Positions 44,156 through 54,051 of a stretch of 64,000 nt of DNA are shown piece by piece. Position 1 is the stretch's first letter, and every line of letters begins with the position of its first letter. The stretch comes from Bog-159 sp963756605. Lineage in GTDB: Bacteria; Acidobacteriota; Terriglobia; Bryobacterales; Bryobacteraceae. The notes under the pieces are model-generated. The model was not told the DNA's origin. It made no database searches and saw only the letters and a program-made list of their open reading frames with translations. The DNA lies in assembly GCA_963756605.1 (NCBI GenBank), contig CAVWOT010000012.1, positions 1 to 64,000 of the forward strand. Reading direction: 5' to 3'. Both the position numbers and the translations under genes were made by a program.

Positions 44156-45072
44156 CATTAGACGTGATCCCTACTCCTCTCGTGGAGTTGAGCCTTCCCG
44201 AGGTCCAGGAACTTCCGCTCCTCGCACCCGAGCCGGAGAGTACTTGCACCGAGCTGATCGTGGCGCCGGAAGTAGCACTGACGAAGGCCTCGCAGGCCGC
44301 AGTCGCCAAACCGCAAGCTGCCCCGGTCTTATCCCCAAGCCAGGTCCGCACCTTTCTCGACTGCCAGGCCCGCTGGTGGTTCAAGTACGGGCTGATGTTG
44401 CCCGAAACCAAGAGCAGTTCGCTGGCTCTGGGCGTGGCCGTGCATCGCGCCCTCGAATTGAACTTCCGCGAAAAACTCGAAACCCACGAAGACCTGGACA
44501 CCGTCGGGGTCGTCATGCTATTCCGGGACGCCTGGCTGGAACAGGTTGGCGGAACTCAACTCACCAAGGATGAAAGCCAGCACGACATCCGCCGTATCGG
44601 CGAACGGCTGGTCGCGAAATACATGGACGAAGTAGCTCCAAAAATCGAACCCGCGGCCGTCGAGATGGACGTACACGGCGAGATCTCCGGCGTCGCCGTA
44701 CGGGGAAGGGTAGACCTTCTCGATATCGATGGCCGGCTGATCGACATCAAGACCGCTTCCCGCCGGCCTTCCTGGGTTTCACCCGACTACGCCTTTCAGC
44801 TCGCCACCTACCGGCAAATCACGCCGGGCGCCAGCGGGGAGGTACGGATTGACTCGTTGGTCAAGACCGCCACTCCCCAAATCGTGCAGCAGAGCTACAC
44901 TGTGGGCGAACAGGATCTGCGCGCTACCAAGGTTCTATTCCCGATGGTGCGGGAGGCTATGGGCTCGGGAATGTATTGCCCAAACCGACAGTCACTGCTC
45001 TGTAGCCACAAGCATTGCGCCTTCGCTGCGCAGTGCGAGCAGGAGTTCGGCGGCCGCGTCCGGCCGGCTTGA
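44140..45072 (+). CDS. PD-(D/E)XK nuclease family protein (RecB/Cas4-like)
   Basis: The protein has 310 aa. VLSPSQVRTFLDCQARWWFK is the conserved N-terminal motif of RecB-type exonucleases, SLALGVAVHRALELNF carries the motif I His, and GRVDLLDIDGRLIDIKTASR is the D...DxK active site. QLATYRQ follows as in RecB. Cysteines at the first motif and in LLCSHKHCAFAAQC could hold a 4Fe-4S cluster as in AddB/Cas4. No cas genes are nearby, so a phage/plasmid recombination role is more likely. Confidence 0.85.
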   Translation: MGSALTLDVIPTPLVELSLPEVQELPLLAPEPESTCTELIVAPEVALTKASQAAVAKPQAAPVLSPSQVRTFLDCQARWWFKYGLMLPETKSSSLALGVAVHRALELNFREKLETHEDLDTVGVVMLFRDAWLEQVGGTQLTKDESQHDIRRIGERLVAKYMDEVAPKIEPAAVEMDVHGEISGVAVRGRVDLLDIDGRLIDIKTASRRPSWVSPDYAFQLATYRQITPGASGEVRIDSLVKTATPQIVQQSYTVGEQDLRATKVLFPMVREAMGSGMYCPNRQSLLCSHKHCAFAAQCEQEFGGRVRPA

Positions 45073-45164
45073 TTCTGCCATAAACATCCAACGCCCGGTA
45101 CAGGATACCGCAAGTGAGGTCTTGACCGGGCGCTGGGTTCCTAATTCAAACCTGCGAGGCAAAT

Positions 45165-45605
45165 GTGATCGCCAGACGTGTGCCTTTGCGCCGGAGTGCG
45201 CTGTTGCGGCGGAGCCTGCCGCCGAAACGCTCTGTGCCTGTTCGTAAGAAGCGCTCGCGTGCGCGTCGGGGTCCGGAGAGAAACCCGGAATACTTGGCCT
45301 GGATTCGGACGCTGGGTTGCGCGGTGTGCCGGCAGCCGCCCGGCCGGGCTTTCCCCATCGAAGCGGCGCACACTAGCGTGCTGGGCGGCCGGGGGATGCG
45401 GCAAAAGACATCGGATTATTCCACCATCCCGCTGTGCTCCTGGCATCACCGAGATGCTGGCGATTCCTATCATCATTTGGGCGAGAGGCAATTTGCCACA
45501 GCCCATCACCTCGACCTGCCCGAACTCGTGCAGGTGCTGCACCGTCGCTATGGACGACAGGTTCTGACACGGTTAATCCCTGCGCAGGAGGATTCCTATG
45601 ATTGA
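45165..45605 (+). CDS. HNH-type nuclease (DUF968-like)
   Basis: The protein has 146 aa from GTG 45165. A basic N-terminus (RRVPLRRSALLRRSLPPKRS) precedes LGCAVCRQPPGRAF, IEAAHTSVLGGRGMRQKTSD, and IPLCSWHHRDAGDSYHHLG. The Cys pair, the His of EAAHT and the CSWHH finger form the HNH/zinc site. Phage homologues are thought to replace Holliday-junction nucleases, but this is not proven. It overlaps the primase gene by 8 bp. Confidence 0.8.
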   Translation: MIARRVPLRRSALLRRSLPPKRSVPVRKKRSRARRGPERNPEYLAWIRTLGCAVCRQPPGRAFPIEAAHTSVLGGRGMRQKTSDYSTIPLCSWHHRDAGDSYHHLGERQFATAHHLDLPELVQVLHRRYGRQVLTRLIPAQEDSYD

Positions 45606-46923
45606 CGATCGAACTCTAATTTCAGATCTGGCCGCGATAATCACCGCTGCGGACCACTTTACGCGCTGGGGAAATCGCGAGTTATATCACTACGCCGGGG
45701 GGGTCTATCGGGCGGGCGGGGAATGGTTCGTGCGCCAGCGCATCAAACAACTGCTGGGTGAGTTCCGCAAGTTGGATCGATGGCACCGTCGGCTCGCTGA
45801 CGAGGTGATCGAATTCATCTTACTGCATGCGCCGGCCCTGCCGGTGACTCCTAGCACCGATGTGCTGAATCTAGAGAATGGCCTGTTCCACATCTGGGAC
45901 CAGCAGCTCCGCCCGCACTCGCCGGCGTTCCTATCCGCCATCCGCATCCCGGTGGCCTATCGCGAGACCGCCACCTGCCCGGCCGTTGAACAATTCCTCG
46001 ACCAGGTGCTGCCGGCGGATTGCCGGGACCTTGTCTGGGAGATTCTGGGGGACCTGGTGACACCCGAGCGATCCATCCAAAAAGCGACCTGCCTGGTGGG
46101 CACCGGGGGCAACGGGAAGAGTACGTTTCTGCAGCTGGCCACGCGCTTTGTGGGGCTGGATAATGTCTGTCATCTGAGTCTGCAGCGGTTGGAGCGCGAT
46201 CGTTTTGCGGCCGCGCGCCTGTTTGGCAAGCTGGCCAATATCTGCCCGGATCTGCCCGCGGAGCCCCTGCTGGACAGTGCGGTCTTCAAGGCCATCACGG
46301 GGGGCGACCGCATCACCGCCGAACAGAAGTACCGGGATACCTTCGAATTCACCCCCTTCGTGCGCTTGCTGTTTTCCGCCAACCAACTGCCGGTCAATGG
46401 CTATGCCAGCCGGGCCTACTGCCAGCGCTGGCTGATCCTTCGCTTTGCGCGCTGCTTCCGCCACACGCACCAGGAGATTCCGCGGCAGGTGCTGGACGCC
46501 GATCTCTCCCGGGCTGGGGAATTGAGCGGAGCTCTAAACCGCGCGCTACCCGCCATCAGGCGACTCCGCGCGGCGGGCAAGTTCTCGGGCGGTTCCCAGA
46601 CTTCCGTACTACGCGAGTCCTGTGTCAGGCGAGATGATCCGTGCCTAGCCTGGCTGGATAGCGAGACTCTGTGGAGCCCCACGGCGCTGATCGCGCAGGA
46701 CCGGTTGTACGCGGCATACACGCGCAGCTGTATGCGCCAGAACCGGGCGCTCTTGACCAAACAGATGTTCGGCCGGCGGGTGCGGGAATGGCGGCCGGAT
46801 CTGGAAGAAGCGCAACGCGTGATCGACGGCAGAAAGCAGTGGGTATACCTGGGGCTGGAGCGGCGCAATGGAAATGACGCGCAGGTCCAGTCTCTCGAAT
46901 CACTCGATATTTCGGGAGACTAG
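45598..46923 (+). CDS. phage/plasmid primase-helicase, D5/P4 C-terminal type
   Basis: The protein has 441 aa; AGGAGG lies before ATG 45598. A D5-N-like region (about 80-150) leads to the SF3 helicase core: Walker A VGTGGNGKSTFLQL (about 163), then LANICPDLPAEPLLDSAVFK and VRLLFSANQLPVNGY as motif C. It likely drives replication of a plasmid, ICE or prophage. There is no polymerase-primase domain in front. It ends the cluster begun at the 43.2-kb promoter. Confidence 0.88.
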   Translation: MIDDRTLISDLAAIITAADHFTRWGNRELYHYAGGVYRAGGEWFVRQRIKQLLGEFRKLDRWHRRLADEVIEFILLHAPALPVTPSTDVLNLENGLFHIWDQQLRPHSPAFLSAIRIPVAYRETATCPAVEQFLDQVLPADCRDLVWEILGDLVTPERSIQKATCLVGTGGNGKSTFLQLATRFVGLDNVCHLSLQRLERDRFAAARLFGKLANICPDLPAEPLLDSAVFKAITGGDRITAEQKYRDTFEFTPFVRLLFSANQLPVNGYASRAYCQRWLILRFARCFRHTHQEIPRQVLDADLSRAGELSGALNRALPAIRRLRAAGKFSGGSQTSVLRESCVRRDDPCLAWLDSETLWSPTALIAQDRLYAAYTRSCMRQNRALLTKQMFGRRVREWRPDLEEAQRVIDGRKQWVYLGLERRNGNDAQVQSLESLDISGD

Positions 46924-47669
46924 ATGGACTCATGAGGGTCGGCAGGAAAGGTGTAGTGCCAGAATCGAAGGAATCGAGGTACGCCTCGCCGTAGTCAATA
47001 TCCCTCATCTGGACGCTGTTAGTCGAATCGAGGAAATATAGACGAAATGGTGGGTCAGCCGCCGAACTCTGCAGAAGTTTGAACACGCTAGCAGGCGCAC
47101 CAAACGCGCGGATCAGGAGCCGGCGCATTACCACGGTGGCTTGGTCCGCCAAATCTCTCAAGCCATCTGGAGTCTGGTAATTGGTTTTGTATCATCACGG
47201 GCTGAAGCGGTAGGTCGAAGCATTCATCGAGGAATGTGCGCTTTCCCGAAGAGGGCCGATGATGACCATGCCTGGAGTCAGGGAGCTAAACGACTCCTCC
47301 CGAGTCACCCGAAGATCGCCCGAACCGCATAGATCCAACCAAAACATAAAGTGGGGACCGTGATCGGATGCCGTGATCGACCGCAATTTCGGTCGCCAGA
47401 TTAGGATGCGAGAGCGCAGCCCTGAAAGTCTTGCCAAATGGAATACCGCAAGCAGGTCTGGGGAAGTGTCTCGACGCCGAGGCCAGAGTATGTAACACCT
47501 GACTTATGCACAGAGTTAGCCTGGGGAGCAGCCTGAGCGCCTGACCTGACGGCGTAGCGAACGCGATCTTTGTTTTTCCCTCGACGTGTTGTGTGCCGGC
47601 CTGATTCCTTCCACTCGCAAGTCATTGTTTCAGTGGGGCCGCGTGTGCATAGAATTCTATGCGCGCCCT
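46924..47669. other. decayed stretch without supported genes
   Basis: Minus-strand frames near 46930-47160 and 47200-47440 have some protein-like composition but no start, end or family. The part next to 47670 is probably the end of the IS1380-type element whose transposase fragment begins there. Confidence 0.4.
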
Positions 47670-48296
47670 TCAGCAGCGGAGGGCCAACGCGATCACCGGC
47701 GCAAACCCCTCTGTGTGGGCCGTCACCGCCCGCAGCCGCGCCATCAGTCGCTGGAATAAGGGCTGCTCCGGATAGTGATCGCTGTAGCTGACACCTACGG
47801 TTCCCGCGTGGCGCCAGATGCGCGCTGCCAGAAACAGGAATCGCAGCCGCGCCGAGGCCAGGGTGATATGGCCGAGTTGCTCGACCTTGGCCTCCTCTTC
47901 TCGATTGAACAGCATCAGCCAACAATTGAGGTTGTAAGCCACCATAGCGAGCTGAAAGTAGATGCAGTTCATCGGCCACCGCCCCGACGGATGGTCCGTC
48001 AGCCCCGCGTCGTTGTTGGCTTCTTTAATGAGGTTCTCCGCGCCCGCCCGCTGGCTATAGAACCACGCCAGCACGGCGATGCCGTCGCTCATATCGGTAA
48101 CGAAGACGCGATAGCTGTACTCCGAGGTGTCGAACAGCTGATATTGTTCTGGCTTCTCCGCCGCGGGCGGCTGCTTCTTCTGGATGTAGCGCAGAGCGAT
48201 GAATCGATGCGCTCGGCTCCAGCCCTCCGGCTGATAACGAAATTCGCACTGGGCGTCGGCATCGGTCTTCGGCGAACCGGGAATCGATCGCGCCAC
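47670..48296 (-). pseudogene. IS1380-family transposase, C-terminal half
   Basis: The frame covers YRVFVTDMSDGIAVLAWFYS, AENLIKEANNDAGLTDHPSG then RWPMNCIYFQLAMVAYNLNC and LASARLRFLFLAARIW. These are the last catalytic Glu region and C-terminus of IS1380 transposases. About 208 of 450 residues remain. The 5' end stops exactly where the second primase copy begins on the other strand. Confidence 0.8.
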
Positions 48297-48828
48297 TGCG
48301 ACTGAGTTCGGTGTCGGCTTCTATACTGGACCAGGTCTGATGAGCGGGCGCATCGTGATTCCAATTTGTAATGAGCGCGGTCAAATCGTCAGCTACGCGG
48401 GCCGAGTTCTAGATGGAGCACCGAAGTACAGACAGCCGGTGGGTTTTCGGAAAGCGCTAGAGGCGTTCAATTTACATCGCGCGGCGGCCACGGGGAGCAA
48501 GACCGTGATCGTGGTAGAAGGATACTTCGACTGCATGCGGATACATCAGGTGGGGCTACCATGGGTAGTGGCTTTGATGGGATCGTCTCTATCAATGGAA
48601 CAGGAGAGACAGTTGCTGCGGCGCTTCGACCAGGTTATTCTCATGCTCGATGGGGACGCGGCTGGCCGCGCGGCCGGTCAAGCCATTAAAGCCAGGTTGT
48701 CCAGTAAATGTTCGGTTACCCTGGTCCAGATGCCGGACGGCACCCAGCCCGATCAGTTGTCAGCTGAGGCAATCCGCCGGCTCATAGACGACTTCGAGGT
48801 GAGACCAAGAGACGTCGTTAGTGCTTGA
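48294..48828 (+). pseudogene. second copy of the IS21-associated primase, 5' truncated
   Basis: TEFGVGFYTGPGLMSGRIVI then VGFRKALEAFNLHRAAATGS, VVEGYFDCMRIHQVGLP and LMLDGDAAGRAAGQAIKAR are close to the primase at 29.7-30.6 kb (about 70 percent by eye) and end naturally at IDDFEVRPRDVVSA. The zinc finger and N-core start are missing. The copy shows that this primase is not a one-off in the genome. No istB remnant precedes it. Confidence 0.85.
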
Positions 48829-49136
48829 CCTAGTTACTGGCGAAATGATGTTGATCCTGTTCGCTTTTCGTGTTGCTTCCATCGGCTCTCGGAAGGGCTC
48901 GAGCCGGAGTCCGTGGGTGTGATGTAATACGGATGGAACGAGTTGTGTGAGCGTGCAATCTGCCTGGTAGCATCTTGCCGCGCCGGTGGCTGATCCTGAA
49001 TGGAGATGGAGCAGAGATTTTAACCGCGACCGCTTTGAAGTGGGAACCGACAGCTTATCCCACCGGAACAATTCTGTTTGTTCTTACCACGATGCGGCAA
49101 GTAACCAGAATGGACTAACTTTCCTTGAGGTACTTT
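48829..49136. other. intergenic, no supported gene
   Basis: About 300 bp after the primase fragment. Nothing coding or structural is evident. Confidence 0.4.
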
Positions 49137-49953
49137 CTAAGTCTGCCGCTTATCGGCAGGTGGGAAGTGGCTTGGTGCGGTCTTCTCAACGGTTAAGAGC
49201 CGATCAATTCCTAAGTACTCTCGGACCAAACTGAAACTGCAGTTAAGGGCAAAGGCAGTCTCCGCTGGTGACATACCTTGCTGACGGCAATGGCGAACGC
49301 GATCGAACTGCCCCAGGTAACGATCGACCGCCTCCAGGCTATGATACGTTTGGCGAGCGATTTCCTCAGGAGCCTTGCCTTCGGCATGGCGTTTCCAACA
49401 GATGATTCGCTTGTGCGTCAACCCAATTCCGACATCGTGCACAGTTGCTCGGCGAGGAACGATCGTGCCCGTATTGCGTTGGTGACGGGCCAGCATCTCA
49501 GCAATGGAATCCTCGCAGAGATTCAGCAGTTCCGACAAGTCGCAATTGTTCAGCAAGGCGCCCTGCCTATGCGCTTGTTCGCACAGGCGGATGGCCTTGG
49601 AGAAAGGGCGCTGCGCTGTTTCGGAGCCTGGCGGTCCAGGATGGCTTCGATATCCTCCGGCGCGCTGAGATCGAGTACGACTGGAACCAAGTCGGTATTG
49701 GCGATGCGCTCGGCACGCGATGGGGGATCGTTGATGCTAATGCCCATCCAAAGCACCTGACCGTGGGTAACGGATTCCCGCGGGCGGATGTGCTTGTGGA
49801 TGATTTCCAGAATCATCTCCGCACACAGAGCCAGGATGCGAGGGCCACCCAAACGAGGAAACTCCTTGCCAATGCGGTGAGCCAGAGCATTCTTAAGCGT
49901 CCTGTCGAGAAGGGGTGCGAACTGTTTACGGACGAAATCGGGTCACGACTCAT
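49137..49953 (-). pseudogene. DUF1670-family protein with two frameshifts
   Basis: From ATG 49953 (AAGGAG upstream) the protein starts MSRDPIS. After a shift it continues VRKQFAPLLDRTLKNALAHR, GGPRILALCAEMILEIIHKH and VLWMGISINDPPSRAERIAN. After a second shift at about 49555 it reads LLNNCDLSELLNLCEDSIAE, RRATVHDVGIGLTHKRIICW and VREYLGIDRLL. DUF1670 proteins are of unknown function and often occur in pairs near mobile DNA. Both shifts disable this copy. Confidence 0.75.
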
Positions 49954-51039
49954 GTGTGGTACTCCTTCCTCCTTTTTTTTCCCCGGCCTTTCGGCAGTGC
50001 ATTGGCCGAGTTGCAGTAACTGCTGCAGATGGTAGGTCATATTGTTGTCTCGCTCGCATTCAGCCAATAGCTCGAGGTAACTCTCGATCAGCCCTCTGCC
50101 ACGATGCAGGAGGAAAGCAATCTGACTTGTCTGCATGTTGCGATGTGCCAATTGCACGCAACGTGCAAATGTTGAGAGATAGTTAGCGATTGCTGCTGGC
50201 GAGTGACGACGGATGCTGCAGATCTCCGATGTGGTTTTCCCTTGCAATGCCAAGCGGACAACCTGCACGCGATGAGTCAACACCGGACCAATATCGTGCA
50301 CCGTGCTGCGCATGGGCAAAGGAATGGACGGGCTCTGCTGCCGCAATATGGACAAATCCCGCGAAAGAGTCCGGGTTCCCACGAAGAAGATGCGGTAGGC
50401 CAAATCTTCGCGTGTTAATAGTGCGCCTTGGCTCAATGCTTCCTGGCACAACTCTGGAATGCGCGACCGTCGAAATGCGGCAGGACCTTCGGTCTGTAAT
50501 AAACGGTCGTCTTCGGCACCGCGATGAATAGTCAAACAAACCGTTCGTTTCGTACAGTCCGCGACCGGTTTTCCGGCGGGCTCATCGGCACATACGACGA
50601 CAAGGGTTATCTTTCCGGGTGGCGCCGAAGCCGTCGTCTGCTCCCAGAACGGAAAGTAGACTTCCTTGACTTCTAGGACCGCCTCGGTTCCGCACGCTCT
50701 TGAGCGGGGACTGAACTGTTCGTCATTCGTATATCCTCCTTGCAAACAAGCACTTCCATCAGAAAAGAACGGTGTGCCAATCTTAGCCTCGAAATCGGCT
50801 CTATCGTTGGCGTTTCGGGCCTCCAACGCCTCGGAACGCTTTGAGCCACGCCAGTACTTTGTGGTGCCAAGTATCAGGACACTCCACAGCAGCGCAGTAA
50901 CGATAATATTGCCGACGGTCAGCATGTGGTCGTGTCCCTCTGCTTTCCAGACGAGCAATTGCGCATAGAACCACGGCCCGGAGATAAACGTAGCAATCGC
51001 AAGCGTGGCGAAGAGCGCATATCGTTCACCCTTAGACAT
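49813..51039 (-). CDS. DUF1670-family protein with an N-terminal membrane extension
   Basis: The open frame has 408 codons. Two membrane helices lie at about 8-28 and 42-60 (LFATLAIATFISGPWFYAQL, GNIIVTALLWSVLILG). A DUF1670 domain follows (PPGKITLVVVCADEPAGKP, LCQEALSQGALLTREDLAYR, RSTVHDIGPVLTHRVQVVRL). The family domain ends near MTYHLQQLLQLG. The last 50 or so codons are read in the wrong frame through the next gene because a run of eight A (49973-49980) has changed length; one base fewer would stop at an ATGA overlap with MSRDPIS. Function unknown. Confidence 0.65.
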   Translation of the reverse strand: MSKGERYALFATLAIATFISGPWFYAQLLVWKAEGHDHMLTVGNIIVTALLWSVLILGTTKYWRGSKRSEALEARNANDRADFEAKIGTPFFSDGSACLQGGYTNDEQFSPRSRACGTEAVLEVKEVYFPFWEQTTASAPPGKITLVVVCADEPAGKPVADCTKRTVCLTIHRGAEDDRLLQTEGPAAFRRSRIPELCQEALSQGALLTREDLAYRIFFVGTRTLSRDLSILRQQSPSIPLPMRSTVHDIGPVLTHRVQVVRLALQGKTTSEICSIRRHSPAAIANYLSTFARCVQLAHRNMQTSQIAFLLHRGRGLIESYLELLAECERDNNMTYHLQQLLQLGQCTAERPGKKKEEGVPHMSRDPISSVNSSHPFSTGRLRMLWLTALARSFLVWVALASWLCVRR

Positions 51040-51470
51040 GGAAGCCTCCCGGCCTCCAGTCTACCAACATAATTCTGGATCGCTTTTGGCTTAAGATACA
51101 CTCCTTTACTCGCGCCTGTGGCCGGCCGCGCCACGCCTGTGTCAGTGGCGCCGGGATAGACCACGGCGCAGGCCCTAGCCACCCTGGACGAACGTTCCCC
51201 TGGTTACGAGGCGCCAAGCGCGGCTCCCGGCGCCGAGTTTGAGGGCTTAGCCCGGATCCGGTCCGCTGTTATCCCGAGTTGGCACACGGGCCCCAGTGAT
51301 ACGGAAAATAGGGTGTACATATCTGAATCACCGCACCGCACGCCTGCTGGTACGTGACATAGCGAGTTTGCCGAGCGCCGCGGCTTCTTTCAAGTTTCGG
51401 GTTCCGGTTTCCGCTTATCCAAAGTGAGGGGCTGGATGCACATCAAAGACGGCTCCGCGGGAGAGTAGCA
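51040..51470. other. intergenic, no supported gene
   Basis: GC-rich sequence without a recognisable frame. It separates the DUF1670 pair from the recombinase/exported-protein chimera. Confidence 0.4.
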
Positions 51471-51600
51471 TCAGCGTTCGGCAAATTCGCGTTGGGTGGC
51501 GATGGACTGACGTTCGCGCTGTTCTTCGGTGGAGACGCGCAGATAGAGGGCGACGGGCATGCACACCCATGTGTCGCATGCCGCTGGAGCTTGAGGCGGA
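51471..51600 (-). pseudogene. N-terminal tip of a serine recombinase
   Basis: The minus strand encodes MPVALYLRVSTEEQRERQSI then ATQREFAER and a stop. This is the start of a resolvase/integrase catalytic domain with the nucleophile Ser in LRVSTEEQ. Only about 30 residues remain. They are in frame with the exported protein upstream, giving a chimeric ORF. Confidence 0.8.
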
Positions 51601-52694
51601 AGTCGGACTAAACTAAAAACCACGTTGAAACTGGCGTTTTGCCCCACGGGTATCGTCAGTGGCAGTGTCAGCTCGCTGATGGTGAAGCCGGTGCCAGAAA
51701 GGTTTGCCTGGGTAATCGTTGTGCTGGAAAGGCCGCTTCCGGACAGCGTCACGGTCTGCGTATTGTTGGATCCTACCGTCACGTTGCCAAAGCTCACGCT
51801 GCTGGGCCCGCCAATTATGGGAAGGGTGCACGATCCTCCCATGGCATTAGATAAAACCGCCTGCACATATGCCATGGTGCAAAAGCCTTGCGGGGCCTGA
51901 CAGGTAGGTGCGTTGGATAAACCCATCGCCTCTATCGTGGCATCCTGCACATCTTGAATATCCACCATGCCGTCCGCGTTGAGATCGCAGGGACTCATCG
52001 AGCCGGCGGCCTTGAACGAAACCGTGCTGCTGCCGTAAGTGCCGGAATTGTTCTGAGTCCACTGCGCCGAGTATGTTCCAGCGGTTGAAGTGATATAGTG
52101 CGCCCACCCGTTTGCGAGCAGGTTCGAGTCGTCCATGAACGGATTGCCGGAAGCAATGGCGGTTGCACCGTAAGCTACGTCCACCAGAGAGACAATCACT
52201 TCATTCGGCGCCGTGATGGTAACGGGAGCGCCAGTAGGCGTCGTCGAACCGGCCTGGCTGTTGAGCGTTGCCGTCTGATCCAAAGGCGCATTGGGATCGG
52301 CGCCCGAGAACTCCCAGATCACGACGCCGCCGAAATCGCTCGCACTGGGCGTGACTGTAATGGAAGTGGCGCCGGCCTTCGAATTCTTCGCGTATCAAAT
52401 ATCGTTCCAGTCCGTTTCGTTCGTGTCGATTGACCGCGCCGCACCGGCTTCCACGTAGGTATTGCCCGCGTTGTCCGTCACGCTGCTCATCGTGTTCGTC
52501 ATGTCCCCGCCGTCAGACTGCCAGGCGATGACGATAAGATCGCCAGTCTTGGTAGCGGATATGGCACAGCTTGATCCCGGAAAGGTGCTCGGGCCGCACG
52601 AACCTACTTGCACCAGGCTAATCTGCCCCCATACCGGTGAACCCGTAACGAATAGGCACGCGGTGAGCAGTGCAAGGATAAGCTTGCGCAGCAA
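51601..52694 (-). pseudogene. exported dockerin/ASPM-HYDIN-type protein, broken
   Basis: The start near TTG 52694 gives a signal peptide (LRKLILALLTACLFVTGSPV). Beta-rich domains follow (SSCAISATKTGDLIVIAWQS, SVTDNAGNTYVEAGAARS). A TGA at 52393-52395 interrupts DWNDI-YAKNSKAG, where Trp is likely ancestral. A dockerin-like CDLNADGMVDIQDVQ and an ASH/HYDIN-like domain (VSFGNVTVGSNNTQTVTLSG) come next. The C-terminus is cut at NVVFS and joined to the recombinase tip. Surface attachment was its probable role. Confidence 0.75.
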
Positions 52695-53890
52695 AACCCC
52701 GCCACCCGGCGAACCCTCACTACAGAACAGGCCATGGCCAGTAACCCGCGCCAATGGACCGTCACTGTCGATCAGAGGTTGTATACCGGAGTCCGTCGAA
52801 AAATGCCGGCGCCATGAAACCGGGCGCCCCAGACGGAGATGGCTAACCACATCTCCGAACAAATCTGGCCGCGACATTTGGATTCGTCTCTTCCGTACAA
52901 AGAGTCGCATGTTGTTTGTTTTCAAGATATCGGATTGCACTGCTTGTCACAAGTTGCTTTTGGTTAGGGAAACACGGGCTTCACTCATTTGCCGTACGAT
53001 GTCTCATAAACACGAGTTAACAGGTTCAGCACCATGATGCGCGCCGGTCCCGGTCGTTCGATGCACTGCCAACGGCGCTCGGAAAGCCCCAGACCGCTGT
53101 CGCGGAGAGGATTTTCAACATCTTCAACTTCAATTTTCAGGTACGACTGGTAGCTGCATCAGAAAGCCGGTAACCATTACGAAAAGCTGTACGGTTTCAC
53201 CTGTACCAGGCACGAAGTTCTTACATGCGTGGAATACTCCCTCCGAGACACGTGCAAGGCTGATGACGTCCACTAGTAAACAAAGAACAACGTATGCTGG
53301 AACCAGCCAGCACCCCCAAACGCAACAAAGTTTAGCCCCTATACATATGTATTGTAACCCCCCAGTTGGGGGTGGGCGGCCTCGCGCAGCCAAGTGTGAA
53401 AACTGCCACTCTCCAACAGTCTGAAATCCGGCACCGGTCTCGCCGACCTGCACCGTCTATGGCCAGCCCCCAGAGGAGTTGCGGGCGACCAGCAGTCGGG
53501 CCAGGCACAGGACGGAAAACCAAGGTTCTGATGGTACCAAAACATTTGATTACCCGGTAAACACCTCAAAGGAAAATCCGGGCTGAATTTCGCATTAACA
53601 AACGTTAAACTTGTGTTGCGGACAGAGGAATCTTTGAGGATATTGACAATCCCGAGGCGGCCGCCCACGTGTTGAGATCGCCCTCGGCAAGGGTGACCCA
53701 AAGGCGCCATATGTGGTTTCTTAGACAGCTCTTAACCTAACTTTAACACGAGTTTTCGTAACGTTCGCCGGGTCACGTTTCACTATTGATGGGACCGTCG
53801 CTGGCGAGCTGACATCATCGTGTTTTTGATATGGGTTATCAAACATACCACGCTAGTGCTTTTAGTACTAAGAACTAGTGTAATTTTGCG
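52695..53890. other. 1.2-kb stretch without a supported gene
   Basis: Several frames of about 100 codons lie on both strands, but none has a start site, bias or family match. The AT content rises toward 53.9 kb where the glycan-locus promoter lies. It may contain debris or an RNA gene I cannot recognise. Confidence 0.4.
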
Positions 53891-53919
53891 TTGACAAATG
53901 TTCCTCTTTGTAATACAAC
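53891..53919 (+). promoter_or_regulatory. promoter of the NusG-like gene
   Basis: TTGACA (53891-53896), 17 bases, TACAAC (53914-53919). The same boxes, spacing and flanking AATACAACTA occur at 55189, upstream of the second module. Confidence 0.65.
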
Positions 53920-53974
53920 TAAGAACAGCCGCTGCGTAAGCGAATTTAAGAAGCGCCACACGAGACCCCAAGAG

Positions 53975-53986
53975 GGCGGTAGCTTG
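53975..53986 (+). promoter_or_regulatory. ops-like element 1
   Basis: GGCGGTAGCTTG in the leader, 56 bases after the -10 box. It matches the RfaH recruitment element of enterobacteria (GGCGGTAGCGTG) at 10 of 12 positions. The RfaH-like NusG gene starts 66 bp downstream. An almost identical copy is at 55277. Confidence 0.7.
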
Positions 53987-54051
53987 TCAAAAACAGGGCC
54001 CGCAAAACGTATTAGGTGTGGAGTGCACGCAACGCGCTATCGGAGGATAGA

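Noticed and set aside
44140..45072. Cas4 identity for the PD-(D/E)XK nuclease
   Set aside because: There are no cas1/cas2 genes or repeats nearby, and the neighbours are replication genes of a mobile element. A RecB-like phage/plasmid nuclease fits better.
46930..47440. Minus-strand frames that look weakly protein-like
   Set aside because: No start, stop pattern or family match. They overlap in different frames and are more likely debris.
53130..53453. Minus-strand frame of 107 codons with hydrophobic stretches
   Set aside because: There is no start site, the composition is irregular and no family is recognised. The region is AT-rich and non-coding in character.
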